Source of the DNA: VGWB01 sp964480945
GTDB taxonomy: Bacteria > Bacteroidota > Ignavibacteria > UBA10030
Reading direction: 5' to 3'
DNA: 64,000 bases
Assembly: GCA_964480945.1 (NCBI GenBank)
Contig: CAYZRX010000001.1
Location: forward strand, 56,643-120,642
Shown: positions 17,033 to 25,415 of the stretch, piece by piece
Layout of the letters: the number at the start of each line of letters is the position of its first letter
Position numbering within the stretch: the first letter of the stretch is position 1
The notes under the pieces: generated by a model
Database searches by the model: none
Seen by the model: the letters and a program-made list of their open reading frames with translations, nothing else
What the model was told of the DNA's origin: nothing
Program-made: the position numbers and the translations under genes

Positions 17033-17365
17033 ATGCACAACTTCATTCAATGGCTGCAGACACCCGGTTTGAATCATTTCCTCATCATCAGCGGCATCCT
17101 GTTCTCGCTCGGCATCTTCGCGATCCTGACGCGGCGCAACGCGATCATGGTGCTGATGGGGATCGAATTGGTCCTCAATGCTGCCAACGTCAATTTCCTG
17201 GCATTCTCGCGCTACACGACGGGGACGCTCGACGGGCAAGTGTTCGCGATCTTCGTCATTATCCTCGCAGCCGCGGAAGCAGCCATCGCGCTGGCGATCG
17301 TCTTGAACATCTACCAAAACTTCAACACCGTCAATGTCGACGAGATCAATCAGCTGAAGGATTGA
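17033..17365 (+). CDS. nuoK: Complex I subunit K (membrane, antiporter-related)
   Basis: NuoK is a three-helix subunit with two membrane glutamates of the proton path. The 110 residues include VLMGIELVLNAANVNFLAF (first glutamate in helix 2) and FVIILAAAEAAIALAIVL (second in helix 3). I start at the ATG at 17033 because AAGGAAG lies five bases before it; a GTG two codons upstream overlaps that site. Confidence 0.95.
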   Translation: MHNFIQWLQTPGLNHFLIISGILFSLGIFAILTRRNAIMVLMGIELVLNAANVNFLAFSRYTTGTLDGQVFAIFVIILAAAEAAIALAIVLNIYQNFNTVNVDEINQLKD

Positions 17366-17367
17366 CG

Positions 17368-17411
17368 TTAGACAGATCGAAGATTGTAAATTGTAGATTG
17401 GAAATCTAGAG
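17368..17411 (+). repeat. AT-rich spacer repeat between nuoK and nuoL
   Basis: The gap is made of near-copies of an approximately 7-10-base word (GATTGTAAATTGTAGATTG). It resembles the spacer words upstream of mpg (40215-40250), and contrasts in base composition with the genes on either side. Confidence 0.6.
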
Positions 17412-17412
17412 A

Positions 17413-19674
17413 ATGTCCCCAGATACGATTCTCCACCTGAGCGCGGTCGTCCTTCTCCTGCCGTTTCTCGGGTTCACGATCCTCATCTTCTTCAACAAGC
17501 GACTTCCGCGCCAGGGCGATTGGCTGGAAACGGGCATCCTCTTCGTCGGGTTGATCCTCTCCGTCCTGATCTTCGCGGTCAAGCTGGGATCGTATCACGA
17601 CGAAACGCTGCAGACGAGTTTCACGTGGGTGAATTTCGGTATCGTGCCCGGCTTCGGTCCCATGACGATGACCCTCGGACTCATGGTCGACAATCTCGCC
17701 GCCATCATGCTCGTGGCTGTTTATATCGTCAGCTCGTTCGTGCACCTGTTCTCGATCGGCTACATGCACGGTGACGTCCGGTACGGGAGGTACTTCGCTT
17801 ATCTCGGATTGTTCACCTTCTCGATGCTGGGGATCGTGGTCACGAACAACTTCTTTATGATGTACGTGTTCTGGGAGTTGGTCGGCCTCAGCTCCTATCT
17901 TCTTATCGGTCACTGGTTCGAGAAGAAATCCGCAAGCGACGCTGCGAAGAAAGCCTTCATCGTCAACCGGATCGGCGACGTCGGGATGTTCACCGGCATC
18001 CTCATCCTCTTCGCGAGCTTCCACACTTTTACGTTTGAGACGATCTTTTCTGCGATCAAAGCCGGCCAGATTCCTCTCGGAAGCGAGGCGTGGCTGACGG
18101 CAGCCGGCCTGCTTATCTTCTGCGGCGCGGTCGGCAAGTCCGCGCAGTTCCCGCTGCACGTGTGGCTCCCGGATGCGATGGAGGGTCCGACGCCGGTCAG
18201 CGCCCTGATCCACGCCGCGACGATGGTTGCGGCAGGCGTGTATCTCATCGCGCGGACGTTCCCCATGATGACGGCAAGTGCGCTGAACTGGATCGCGATC
18301 ATCGGAGCGATCACAGCCTTCATCCCGGCGACGATCGCCATCGCTCAGACGGACATCAAGAAAGTCCTGGCGTATTCGACGATCAGCCAGCTTGGCTACA
18401 TGGTGATGGGTCTCGGGGTTGGCGCGTTTACGGCGGGGTTTTTCCATCTGACCACGCACGCGATGTTCAAAGCAGGACTCTTCCTCGGCTCGGGCTCCGT
18501 GATCCACGCGATGCATCACGCACTGCACCATACCGGTGACCATCAGACGGACGCACAGGACATCCGCAACATGGGTGGACTGAGGACGAAGATGCCGATC
18601 ACCTTCTGGACCTTCGTTATGTACACGCTCGCCATCTCCGGCGTCCCCTTTACTTCGGGGTTTTTGAGCAAAGATGAGATCCTCGCGGGGACACTCGCCT
18701 ATGGTGATCTGACGGGGCGCTGGTTCATCCCAGCCATCGCCTTCCTCTCCGCGGCACTGACGGCGTTCTACATGTTCCGGTTGGTCATCCTTACGTTCCT
18801 TGGGGAGCACAAAGAGCGTCACCGGTTCGAGGCCATTCGAGAATCACCTTGGACGATGACCGTCCCGCTGGTTGTCTTTGCGGTCCTTTGCTTCTTCGCC
18901 TTCTACAGCTTCAACCCGTTCGGCGCACCGAGTGGCTGGTTCTACGGCGCGATGCCCCGGCCGGAGACGGTCGTTCCTGCAGCAGTGGCGGCCGCGGGTG
19001 CCGAATCGTTCGAAACGGCGCTGCACCACACGCACACGGCGGCAATGGCTCTCTCACTGACAATGGCCGCTCTCGGTATCTTGGTTGCATTCCTGACATA
19101 CTACTGGAAGAAAATCAGCGCGGATGCGCTCGCGGAGCGGCTGAGACCAATTCACCTCTTCCTTGTTAACAAATGGTATTTTGACGAGCTCTACGAAGCA
19201 ACCTTCGTGAAAGGGACGATCGGACTCGCGAAAGTGTCGCGTTGGTTCGACAATGTCATCATCGACGGGATCGTGAACGGGTCCGCCAGCTGGGTGAGGG
19301 GACTCACGCTCGGCACGAAGCGAAACTGGGGGGAGGGCAACCTGGCGGCGATCTTCTATATGGTTGTGATGGGGGCGATATCGCTCTATGTGGGGTGGGT
19401 TGTTGGAGCTGGTCTAATGCCGGTTGAGGCTTCCTTCGGTGCAATGATCGGTTACGCGATCTTGGGGTTGGCGGTCGCTGGTTTGACGTTTTTCCTCTTC
19501 TATGTCGGTGTCGGCGGATTCGACAACAGCATAGTCGATGGGCTCGTGAACGCAACCGCGTATCTGGCAGGCTTCTTCGGGTTGCTGACTCGCCGGCTGC
19601 AAACGGGCAAGGTGCAGACCTACCTTGCCTTTGTGATTCTCGGCGTGATGATTTTCTTTCTCTGGTTTCGTTGA
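17413..19674 (+). CDS. nuoL: Complex I subunit L (proton-pumping, antiporter type)
   Basis: The 753-residue protein is the largest Mrp-type antiporter subunit, with about 16 helices and a long C-terminal lateral helix region. Motifs include FMMYVFWELVGLSSYLLIG with the key glutamate, KSAQFPLHVWLPDAMEGPTPVSALIHAATMVAAG with lysine and proline positions, and IKKVLAYSTISQLGYM. It is somewhat longer than the E. coli protein, with a loop near residues 500-560 and an extended C-terminus. Proton translocation is inferred from the family. Confidence 0.96.
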   Translation: MSPDTILHLSAVVLLLPFLGFTILIFFNKRLPRQGDWLETGILFVGLILSVLIFAVKLGSYHDETLQTSFTWVNFGIVPGFGPMTMTLGLMVDNLAAIMLVAVYIVSSFVHLFSIGYMHGDVRYGRYFAYLGLFTFSMLGIVVTNNFFMMYVFWELVGLSSYLLIGHWFEKKSASDAAKKAFIVNRIGDVGMFTGILILFASFHTFTFETIFSAIKAGQIPLGSEAWLTAAGLLIFCGAVGKSAQFPLHVWLPDAMEGPTPVSALIHAATMVAAGVYLIARTFPMMTASALNWIAIIGAITAFIPATIAIAQTDIKKVLAYSTISQLGYMVMGLGVGAFTAGFFHLTTHAMFKAGLFLGSGSVIHAMHHALHHTGDHQTDAQDIRNMGGLRTKMPITFWTFVMYTLAISGVPFTSGFLSKDEILAGTLAYGDLTGRWFIPAIAFLSAALTAFYMFRLVILTFLGEHKERHRFEAIRESPWTMTVPLVVFAVLCFFAFYSFNPFGAPSGWFYGAMPRPETVVPAAVAAAGAESFETALHHTHTAAMALSLTMAALGILVAFLTYYWKKISADALAERLRPIHLFLVNKWYFDELYEATFVKGTIGLAKVSRWFDNVIIDGIVNGSASWVRGLTLGTKRNWGEGNLAAIFYMVVMGAISLYVGWVVGAGLMPVEASFGAMIGYAILGLAVAGLTFFLFYVGVGGFDNSIVDGLVNATAYLAGFFGLLTRRLQTGKVQTYLAFVILGVMIFFLWFR

Positions 19675-19729
19675 ATCTGGACGTCGGTCAGGTTTCTTGA
19701 GTCTTGAATCCAATCAGGAGTAGAACAGA

Positions 19730-21328
19730 ATGGAATTTCTAGGAGTCGGAGTTCTCACCTGGATCACGTTTATCCCGATCGCCGGTATGGTTGCTATCCT
19801 GCTCATCCCGAAGCAGAACGAGAACGCGATGAAGTGGACTGCGGCGGTTGCGACGTTCCTGCAGATGGTGCTTGCCGTGCTGATCTATTTCAACTTCAAC
19901 CGCAGCCTTCTGGGTATCAACACGGAGCAGGGGATGCAGTTTGTTGAAAAGGCGACGTGGATCGACATCAAGAGCGTCCCGTGGTTCGGCAGGATCCATG
20001 TTGACTACCTTCTCGGCGTTGACGGCTTGAGCGTGCCGATGGTCCTGCTGACAGCGCTGATCAGCTTCGTGGCCGTGTTCGCGTCGTGGAAGATCCCCAA
20101 GGCCCTGAAGGGCTACATGGCGATGCTCCTCCTGCTCGATACCGGCATGATGGGGGTGTTTGTTTCCCTCGATTTCTTTCTGTTCTACGTCTTCTGGGAG
20201 CTGATGCTGCTGCCGATGTATTTCCTGATCGGCATCTGGGGCGGCCCGCGGCGCGAATATGCGGCGATCAAGTTCTTCCTCTACACGCTCCTGGGAAGTG
20301 TTCTGATCCTGCTGGCGATGATCGCCCTCTATTTCAGCGTCACGGTGCCTGATCCTGCGACGGGGGAGCGGATCTACACGTTCAACATGCTCGCGATGAT
20401 GAATCCTTCGAATTTTCAGGCGGGATCGCTCCTCGCCGGCGTCGCGACCTATGGGCGCCACCTGGCGTACATTGCCCTCTTCATCGGCTTTGCGATCAAG
20501 GTTCCGATTTTCCCGTTCCACACGTGGCTGCCGGACGCCCACGTTGAAGCTCCGACGGCGATCAGCGTCATCCTTGCGGGCGTTCTTCTGAAGATGGGGA
20601 CCTACGGCTTGCTGAGGGTCAGCTATCCGATCTTCCCGGACCTCGCGACCTACTACGCCTGGCCCCTCGCAATCGTGGCTCTCATCAACATCGTCTACGG
20701 CGCGCTCTGCGCGATGGCGCAGCAGGATTTCAAAAAGCTGATTGCCTATTCCAGCATCAGCCATATGGGCATCGTCCTCCTCGGGATGTCGGCCATGAAT
20801 ACGCAGGGGATGCTCGGCGCGGTGTTCCAGATGTTCAACCACGGGACGATCACCGCCATGCTCTTCTTGATCGTCGGCGTCATCTACGATCGGGCGCACA
20901 CGCGCGATCTGGATTCGTTCGGCGGGCTGGCGATCACGATGCCGAAATACACCGGGATCATGACCGTCGCCTTCTTTGCGGCGCTGGGATTGCCCGGGCT
21001 GAGCGGATTTGTCTCGGAGGCATTTTCATTCCTCGGTGCATTCCAGACCTTCCGGGTCATCACGATCATCTCGACGCTGGGCATCGTCCTGACGGCGGGC
21101 TATATGCTCTGGACCCTGCAACGCGTGTTCCTGGGCCAGCCCAATGAACGATGGGCATCGCTGCCGGATATCAACGGCCGGGAGCTGTTCACGCTCGTGC
21201 CCCTCGCCGTGATCGTCATTGCGCTCGGCATCTATCCCTCGATCATGCTCGACCTCATGACGTCGTCGCTCAACCACCTTGTCGAGTTCGTCAAGCAAGG
21301 GGGCGCGGCGGTGGCGATGCTGCCTTAG
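19730..21328 (+). CDS. nuoM: Complex I subunit M (proton-pumping, antiporter type)
   Basis: The 532-residue protein has about 14 helices. It shows DGLSVPMVLLTALIS, FYVFWELMLLPMYFLIGIWGG with the glutamate of helix 5, KVPIFPFHTWLPDAHVEAPTAISVILAG, and FKKLIAYSSISHMGIVLLG. These are the NuoM versions of the shared antiporter motifs. It lies 55 bp after nuoL. Confidence 0.96.
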   Translation: MEFLGVGVLTWITFIPIAGMVAILLIPKQNENAMKWTAAVATFLQMVLAVLIYFNFNRSLLGINTEQGMQFVEKATWIDIKSVPWFGRIHVDYLLGVDGLSVPMVLLTALISFVAVFASWKIPKALKGYMAMLLLLDTGMMGVFVSLDFFLFYVFWELMLLPMYFLIGIWGGPRREYAAIKFFLYTLLGSVLILLAMIALYFSVTVPDPATGERIYTFNMLAMMNPSNFQAGSLLAGVATYGRHLAYIALFIGFAIKVPIFPFHTWLPDAHVEAPTAISVILAGVLLKMGTYGLLRVSYPIFPDLATYYAWPLAIVALINIVYGALCAMAQQDFKKLIAYSSISHMGIVLLGMSAMNTQGMLGAVFQMFNHGTITAMLFLIVGVIYDRAHTRDLDSFGGLAITMPKYTGIMTVAFFAALGLPGLSGFVSEAFSFLGAFQTFRVITIISTLGIVLTAGYMLWTLQRVFLGQPNERWASLPDINGRELFTLVPLAVIVIALGIYPSIMLDLMTSSLNHLVEFVKQGGAAVAMLP

Positions 21329-21385
21329 GCGCGAACCGGTGTTCAAGCGCATGCATGTGAGCATTCATAGTATTCTCTGTTGAAT

Positions 21386-22885
21386 ATGGCCGAACAAGCT
21401 CTTCACAGTCTCTCACAATTCCTACCCGAAACGGCGCTGGTCGTTACGTTCTGCATCGCGATCCTCTGCGGGCTGATCTTTCGCAGAACGCCGCGGCTTG
21501 TGCTGTCGATCTCTTTGCTGGGGATTCTGGTTGCGCTTGGATTTGCCATTCGGGAAATGGGTTTGTCCCAGTCGGTATTCTCCGGCATGATTGTTGTCGA
21601 TCCTTTCGCGGTCTTCTTCAAGCTGCTGGTGGGCGCATCCGCGGTCGTCATCATCCTTTTCTCGATCTATTCCTCTGAGGTGCAGGCAACGATCAAGAGA
21701 ATGGCAGAATACTCATCGTTGCTCGTCGCTATGACCCTTGGGATGTTTCTGATGGCGGGTTCCGTGAACCTCTTGATGATGGTGCTCTCGGTCGAGCTGA
21801 CCAGCCTGAGCTCGTACATACTCGCTGGATACACGAAGGAAGCGCCGGACTCCAGCGAGGCCTCGTTAAAGTACATCATCTACGGAGCACTTTCGACAGG
21901 ATTGATGCTGTACGGGATCTCCATCATCTTCGGCCTGACCGGGGGTGCGATGGATTTCTACGGCATAAACAAAGCCCTTTCCACGGGGTCGGTGAGTCCT
22001 ATCGCCTTGCTCGTGGCGAGCCTCCTCATCATAGCCGGGCTTGGGTACAAGATTTCGGCCGTGCCGTTCCACTTCTGGACCCCCGATGTGTACGAAGGGG
22101 CGCCGATCACCATCACGGCGTTTCTCTCGGTCGCTTCGAAGGCCGCCGGATTCGCGCTGTTGATCCGGTTCTTCAAGGTTTCCTTCATTGATTCCAGCGC
22201 GATCGGCCTGCCGGTGGGCTTCTGGGCTACGCTGCAGGGTTTCGAATGGAACAAGATCATTGCGATCATCTCCGTCCTGACGATGACGCTCGGCAACCTT
22301 GTTGCCGTGTGGCAGAACAACCTGAAGCGCCTGCTGGCGTACTCCAGCATCGCGCACGCAGGTTATATGTTGATGGGTGTTGTGGTCCTGAGCGACAAGG
22401 GAGTGGCGGCAGTGCTCATTTACTTCATCGTCTATTTCTTCATGAATCTTGGTGCGTTTTACGTCGTCATGCTGGTCGCAAACAAGACCGGGAGTGAAGA
22501 TATCGATTCGTACAAAGGGCTTGGCTACCGATCCCCGCTGATCAGCGTTTCGCTGGCGATCTTTTTCATATCTCTGGCGGGGATACCGCCGACGGCGGGA
22601 TTCATCGGGAAACTCTTTCTCTTTGCCGCTCTGCTCGATGCGAGATGGATCTGGCTGGCAGTGATCGGCGTCATCAACAGCGTTATTTCACTTTATTATT
22701 ATGTGCGGGTCGTACGCAACATGTTTCTTCGTGATCCCGAGGGAGCCTCGGGGCCCATAGCGTTCTCGGCACCACAACTCGCCATCCTGATGATCCTGCT
22801 TGTTCCAACGCTGCTGTTCGGTTTGTTTTATTCGCCAATTGTTGAACTTGCAAATGCCTCTGTGACGATGTTCGGACTGCGCTGA
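21386..22885 (+). CDS. nuoN: Complex I subunit N (proton-pumping, antiporter type)
   Basis: The 499-residue protein has about 14 helices and carries the NuoN motifs MVLSVELTSLSSYILAGY, KISAVPFHFWTPDVYEGAPITITAFLS and LKRLLAYSSIAHAGYMLMG. The ATG at 21386 is preferred; a TTG two codons earlier is in frame. It is the last gene of the operon and is followed by a strong terminator, so the operon encodes eleven subunits in all. Confidence 0.96.
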   Translation: MAEQALHSLSQFLPETALVVTFCIAILCGLIFRRTPRLVLSISLLGILVALGFAIREMGLSQSVFSGMIVVDPFAVFFKLLVGASAVVIILFSIYSSEVQATIKRMAEYSSLLVAMTLGMFLMAGSVNLLMMVLSVELTSLSSYILAGYTKEAPDSSEASLKYIIYGALSTGLMLYGISIIFGLTGGAMDFYGINKALSTGSVSPIALLVASLLIIAGLGYKISAVPFHFWTPDVYEGAPITITAFLSVASKAAGFALLIRFFKVSFIDSSAIGLPVGFWATLQGFEWNKIIAIISVLTMTLGNLVAVWQNNLKRLLAYSSIAHAGYMLMGVVVLSDKGVAAVLIYFIVYFFMNLGAFYVVMLVANKTGSEDIDSYKGLGYRSPLISVSLAIFFISLAGIPPTAGFIGKLFLFAALLDARWIWLAVIGVINSVISLYYYVRVVRNMFLRDPEGASGPIAFSAPQLAILMILLVPTLLFGLFYSPIVELANASVTMFGLR

Positions 22886-22918
22886 CCGCTCTCACGCGTT
22901 GATGTGCAAACTTGGTTG

Positions 22919-22961
22919 CAGCCTCCCCTGGCGAGCGAGCGTAGGGGAGGCTGTTGCGTTT
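22919..22961 (+). terminator. Intrinsic terminator of the nuo operon
   Basis: CAGCCTCCCCT (22919-22929) and AGGGGAGGCTG (22943-22953) form a perfect 11-bp stem with a 13-base loop, followed by TTGCGTTTT. The T tract is interrupted, so termination may be incomplete. Confidence 0.78.
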
Positions 22962-23030
22962 TCATGGAATGTTTTCTTACTTCCGCAGAGTGAAGGTCCT
23001 ACTGAGCAGTCTGATGGATGGAGTGAAGTT

Positions 23031-23798
23031 ATGGTAGACCAGGCACCGATCAGAGTTCTCCTCGTCGATGATGAAGAATCGTTCCTCAGAGTGGTTTCGC
23101 TCGGGCTCAGGGACGAGTTCGGCTACGACGTAACCACTGCCTCGAATGGGAAGGAGGCGATCAACCTCCTTCGATCGAGCAGACAGGGATTTGACGTGAT
23201 GGTTCTCGACTACATGATGCCCGAGGTGAACGGACTCGATGTGCTCCGATGGATGCACGAGGACAAGAACGAAACGCCTACGTTCATGCTGACGGCCGCC
23301 GGCTCTGAGACGGTAGCCGTTGAGGCTATGAAGCTGGGGGCTTACGACTACTGCCGGAAAGAGCAGATCGACATCCAGCATCTTTCGAACCTCATCAGGG
23401 CGACGCACGAGCGACATATGCTGCGCGTTGCCAGGGAGATCGAGGAACAGAGGTCGAGCGAGATCATACTGAACGACGAGGCGACGGACAAGGTGCGCGA
23501 TGTGATCAATGCGATCACGCCGACGTTGAACTCGGCGCTGGCGACGATCGCGGCGGATTTTGAAACGAAGGGGGAGAGGGTTCTCGCAAAGTTGTCTCCG
23601 GAGGAGCGACCGGAGCTGCGAGAGATGATCCAGGATGTCCGCAGCCAAGTGGCCAAGCTGGAGGCCGGCCTACGCGGCCTTCTGGCGATCTATCAGCTCG
23701 TCTACGTTCGCTACTCCGAGGCGAAAGAGCTGGAGCACATCAAGAGGGAGTTTGAGGAAAAGACAAAGCAGCCGGCCGGGCCCCCGTCCCAGAACTAG
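23031..23798 (+). CDS. Response regulator with DHp-like helical tail lacking the phospho-histidine
   Basis: Residues 7-125 are a receiver domain with acidic pocket D13/D14, phosphoacceptor D60 in VLDYMMPEVNG, T88 and K109. There is no DNA-binding domain. After a coiled stretch (about 126-150) residues 150-215 form a helical hairpin. This aligns with the H-box helix of the REC-DHp protein at 49605-50315 (VRDVINAITPTLNSALATI against IRELVVTVCHEFNNPLAAI), but with Pro163 at the histidine position. No ATPase domain follows. I start at the ATG at 23031 behind GGAGTGAAG; the frame is open upstream through the nuo terminator. It is probably a phospho-signal adaptor or sink; its partner is unknown. 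Its stop codon shares a CTAG palindrome with the convergent coaX stop. Confidence 0.85.
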   Translation: MVDQAPIRVLLVDDEESFLRVVSLGLRDEFGYDVTTASNGKEAINLLRSSRQGFDVMVLDYMMPEVNGLDVLRWMHEDKNETPTFMLTAAGSETVAVEAMKLGAYDYCRKEQIDIQHLSNLIRATHERHMLRVAREIEEQRSSEIILNDEATDKVRDVINAITPTLNSALATIAADFETKGERVLAKLSPEERPELREMIQDVRSQVAKLEAGLRGLLAIYQLVYVRYSEAKELEHIKREFEEKTKQPAGPPSQN

Positions 23799-24601
23799 TG
23801 CACACCCTGCGCGCCCTGGGATGTTCCGCGGAGCCGCTCGTAGATCAATCGAACGCCATCCAACACGAGCGACGGCACGCATTCAGCAATAAGGTTTGAC
23901 TTCTCGGCGATCAGCCGGGCGAAACCGCCCGTCGCGATGACCTTCGCCTTCTTCCCTTCCTGTTTCACGAGCTCATCCTGAATTCGTCTCACCATCCCCT
24001 CCATCGCGTCGACGGCTCCGAACAGGATGCCGGCCTGCATGCTTGATGCCGTATCCCGGCCTACGATGGTTCGAGGGAAGCGAAGCTCGACTTTCGGCAG
24101 CTTTGCTGCGCGGCGATGGAGGTCGACAGCGGATGTCTCGATGCCCGGAGCGATGACGCCGCCGAGATAGTCGCCGTTGCCTCCTACCACGTCGTACGTC
24201 GTCGCCGTGCCAAAATCGATGATGATCAACGGACCGCCAAATTTCGTGAACCCCGCCACAGCGTCGCACAGACGGTCAGCTCCAACGGAATTTGGGTCGT
24301 CGTACTGGATCCTGATGCCGAGGTCTAACGCCGAGGAGATGAGGAGGGGCTCGACACCGAAGTATTTCTGAGCCATCATCGAAAAGATGTCGGTCAGGTT
24401 GGGGACGACCGACGAGATTCCGACGCCGCGAATGACGCCGGGGGAAACCCCCGCATCGTTCAGAAAGAGCTTCACTTGCGTGCCGACTTCGTCCTCGGTC
24501 CGTTGGAGCATGCTTGTGACACGCCAGTCCGCCAGCAGTTTCGGTCCCTCATAGATGCCGAAGACGGTATGGGTGTTGCCGATGTCGATGGCGAGAAGCA
24601 T
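23795..24601 (-). CDS. coaX: Type III pantothenate kinase
   Basis: CoaX phosphorylates pantothenate, the first step to coenzyme A, and is insensitive to CoA feedback. The 268 residues show the ASKHA-fold motifs LLAIDIGNTHTVFGIYEG (phosphate 1), DPNSVGADRLCDAVAGF, IIIDFGTATTYDVV with the catalytic aspartate, GGVIAPGIETS and a C-terminal ATGGFARLI. Length is normal. It follows birA by 32 bp, a common pairing of BirA and CoaX. It converges with the response regulator gene, overlapping by 4 bp. Confidence 0.96.
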   Translation of the reverse strand: MLLAIDIGNTHTVFGIYEGPKLLADWRVTSMLQRTEDEVGTQVKLFLNDAGVSPGVIRGVGISSVVPNLTDIFSMMAQKYFGVEPLLISSALDLGIRIQYDDPNSVGADRLCDAVAGFTKFGGPLIIIDFGTATTYDVVGGNGDYLGGVIAPGIETSAVDLHRRAAKLPKVELRFPRTIVGRDTASSMQAGILFGAVDAMEGMVRRIQDELVKQEGKKAKVIATGGFARLIAEKSNLIAECVPSLVLDGVRLIYERLRGTSQGAQGVH

Positions 24602-24633
24602 GGAGGTGATCGGTTGTGGTCAATGCATGCGGG

Positions 24634-25410
24634 CTACGCGACGACGCTGACGTCGCCGGCATAAACGGTTTTCGTGCCTTCCGGGGTTTCCAATACCAAC
24701 CCGCCGTCGTCGTTCAGTCGGAGAGCGATCCCGGAGATCGTTCGGTCATGTTGTTCAACGGTCACCTGACGGCCGAACATTGTGCACCGCGCGGCCCATT
24801 CTTTGGTCACCAGATTGAAGTCGCCTTTCCGTACGTCCTGGTACAAAAGGTCCATTTCCTGCAGGATCGTCTGGAAGAGATGCTTGCGGTCGCACGCAGT
24901 CTTGCGCTCGAGCGCGAGGGAGGTAGCTCGATCCGCGAGCTCGGTCGGGAACTCGTGTTGGTTCACGTTGAGTCCTGCGCCGATGACCGAAAAGGCGAGG
25001 GCTTCATGCTGAAACGAGTTTTCCAGCAAGATTCCGGAGATCTTCTTCCCGTTCAGAAGCAGGTCGTTCGGCCATTTGCATTCGATGGGCCGCCCGATTT
25101 CCTTCTCGACCCCGCGTGCGATGGCGACAGAGGCGAACAGTGTCAGCAGGCCGGCTAATTCCGGCGAGAGCGTGGGTCGAAGAAGCAGGGAGAACAGCAG
25201 ATTCTCTCCAGGGTTGGCGATCCAGGCGCGGCCGTGCCGGCCCCGCCCGCTCGTCTGAAAGTCGGACGTCACGACGGAACCTTCCTCGGTACCGGCCTCA
25301 CCCAAGAGCTTTGCACAAGCGTTCGTCGAGTCAATGGTCTCGAAGACGAAGACCCTTTTGCCGATGACGTGTGTGCTTAAGCCTTGTTGGAGCTCTTCCT
25401 TTGAATACAT
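24634..25410 (-). CDS. birA: Biotin-[acetyl-CoA carboxylase] ligase, without repressor domain
   Basis: BirA activates biotin with ATP and attaches it to carrier proteins such as AccB. The 258 residues contain DSTNACAKLL, the biotin/ATP loop TSGRGRHGRAW, KWPNDLLLNGKKISGILLE with the catalytic lysine, and GAGLNVNQ. The C-terminal SH3-like domain follows. There is no N-terminal winged helix, so it is a monofunctional (group I) enzyme that does not repress biotin genes. It starts 5 bp after the M28 peptidase stop, suggesting one transcript with that gene and coaX. Confidence 0.95.
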   Translation of the reverse strand: MYSKEELQQGLSTHVIGKRVFVFETIDSTNACAKLLGEAGTEEGSVVTSDFQTSGRGRHGRAWIANPGENLLFSLLLRPTLSPELAGLLTLFASVAIARGVEKEIGRPIECKWPNDLLLNGKKISGILLENSFQHEALAFSVIGAGLNVNQHEFPTELADRATSLALERKTACDRKHLFQTILQEMDLLYQDVRKGDFNLVTKEWAARCTMFGRQVTVEQHDRTISGIALRLNDDGGLVLETPEGTKTVYAGDVSVVA

Positions 25411-25415
25411 AGCTG

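Noticed and set aside
17368..18822. 484-residue open frame opposite nuoL
   Set aside because: Antisense of a hydrophobic gene gives a charged open frame; no recognisable domain.
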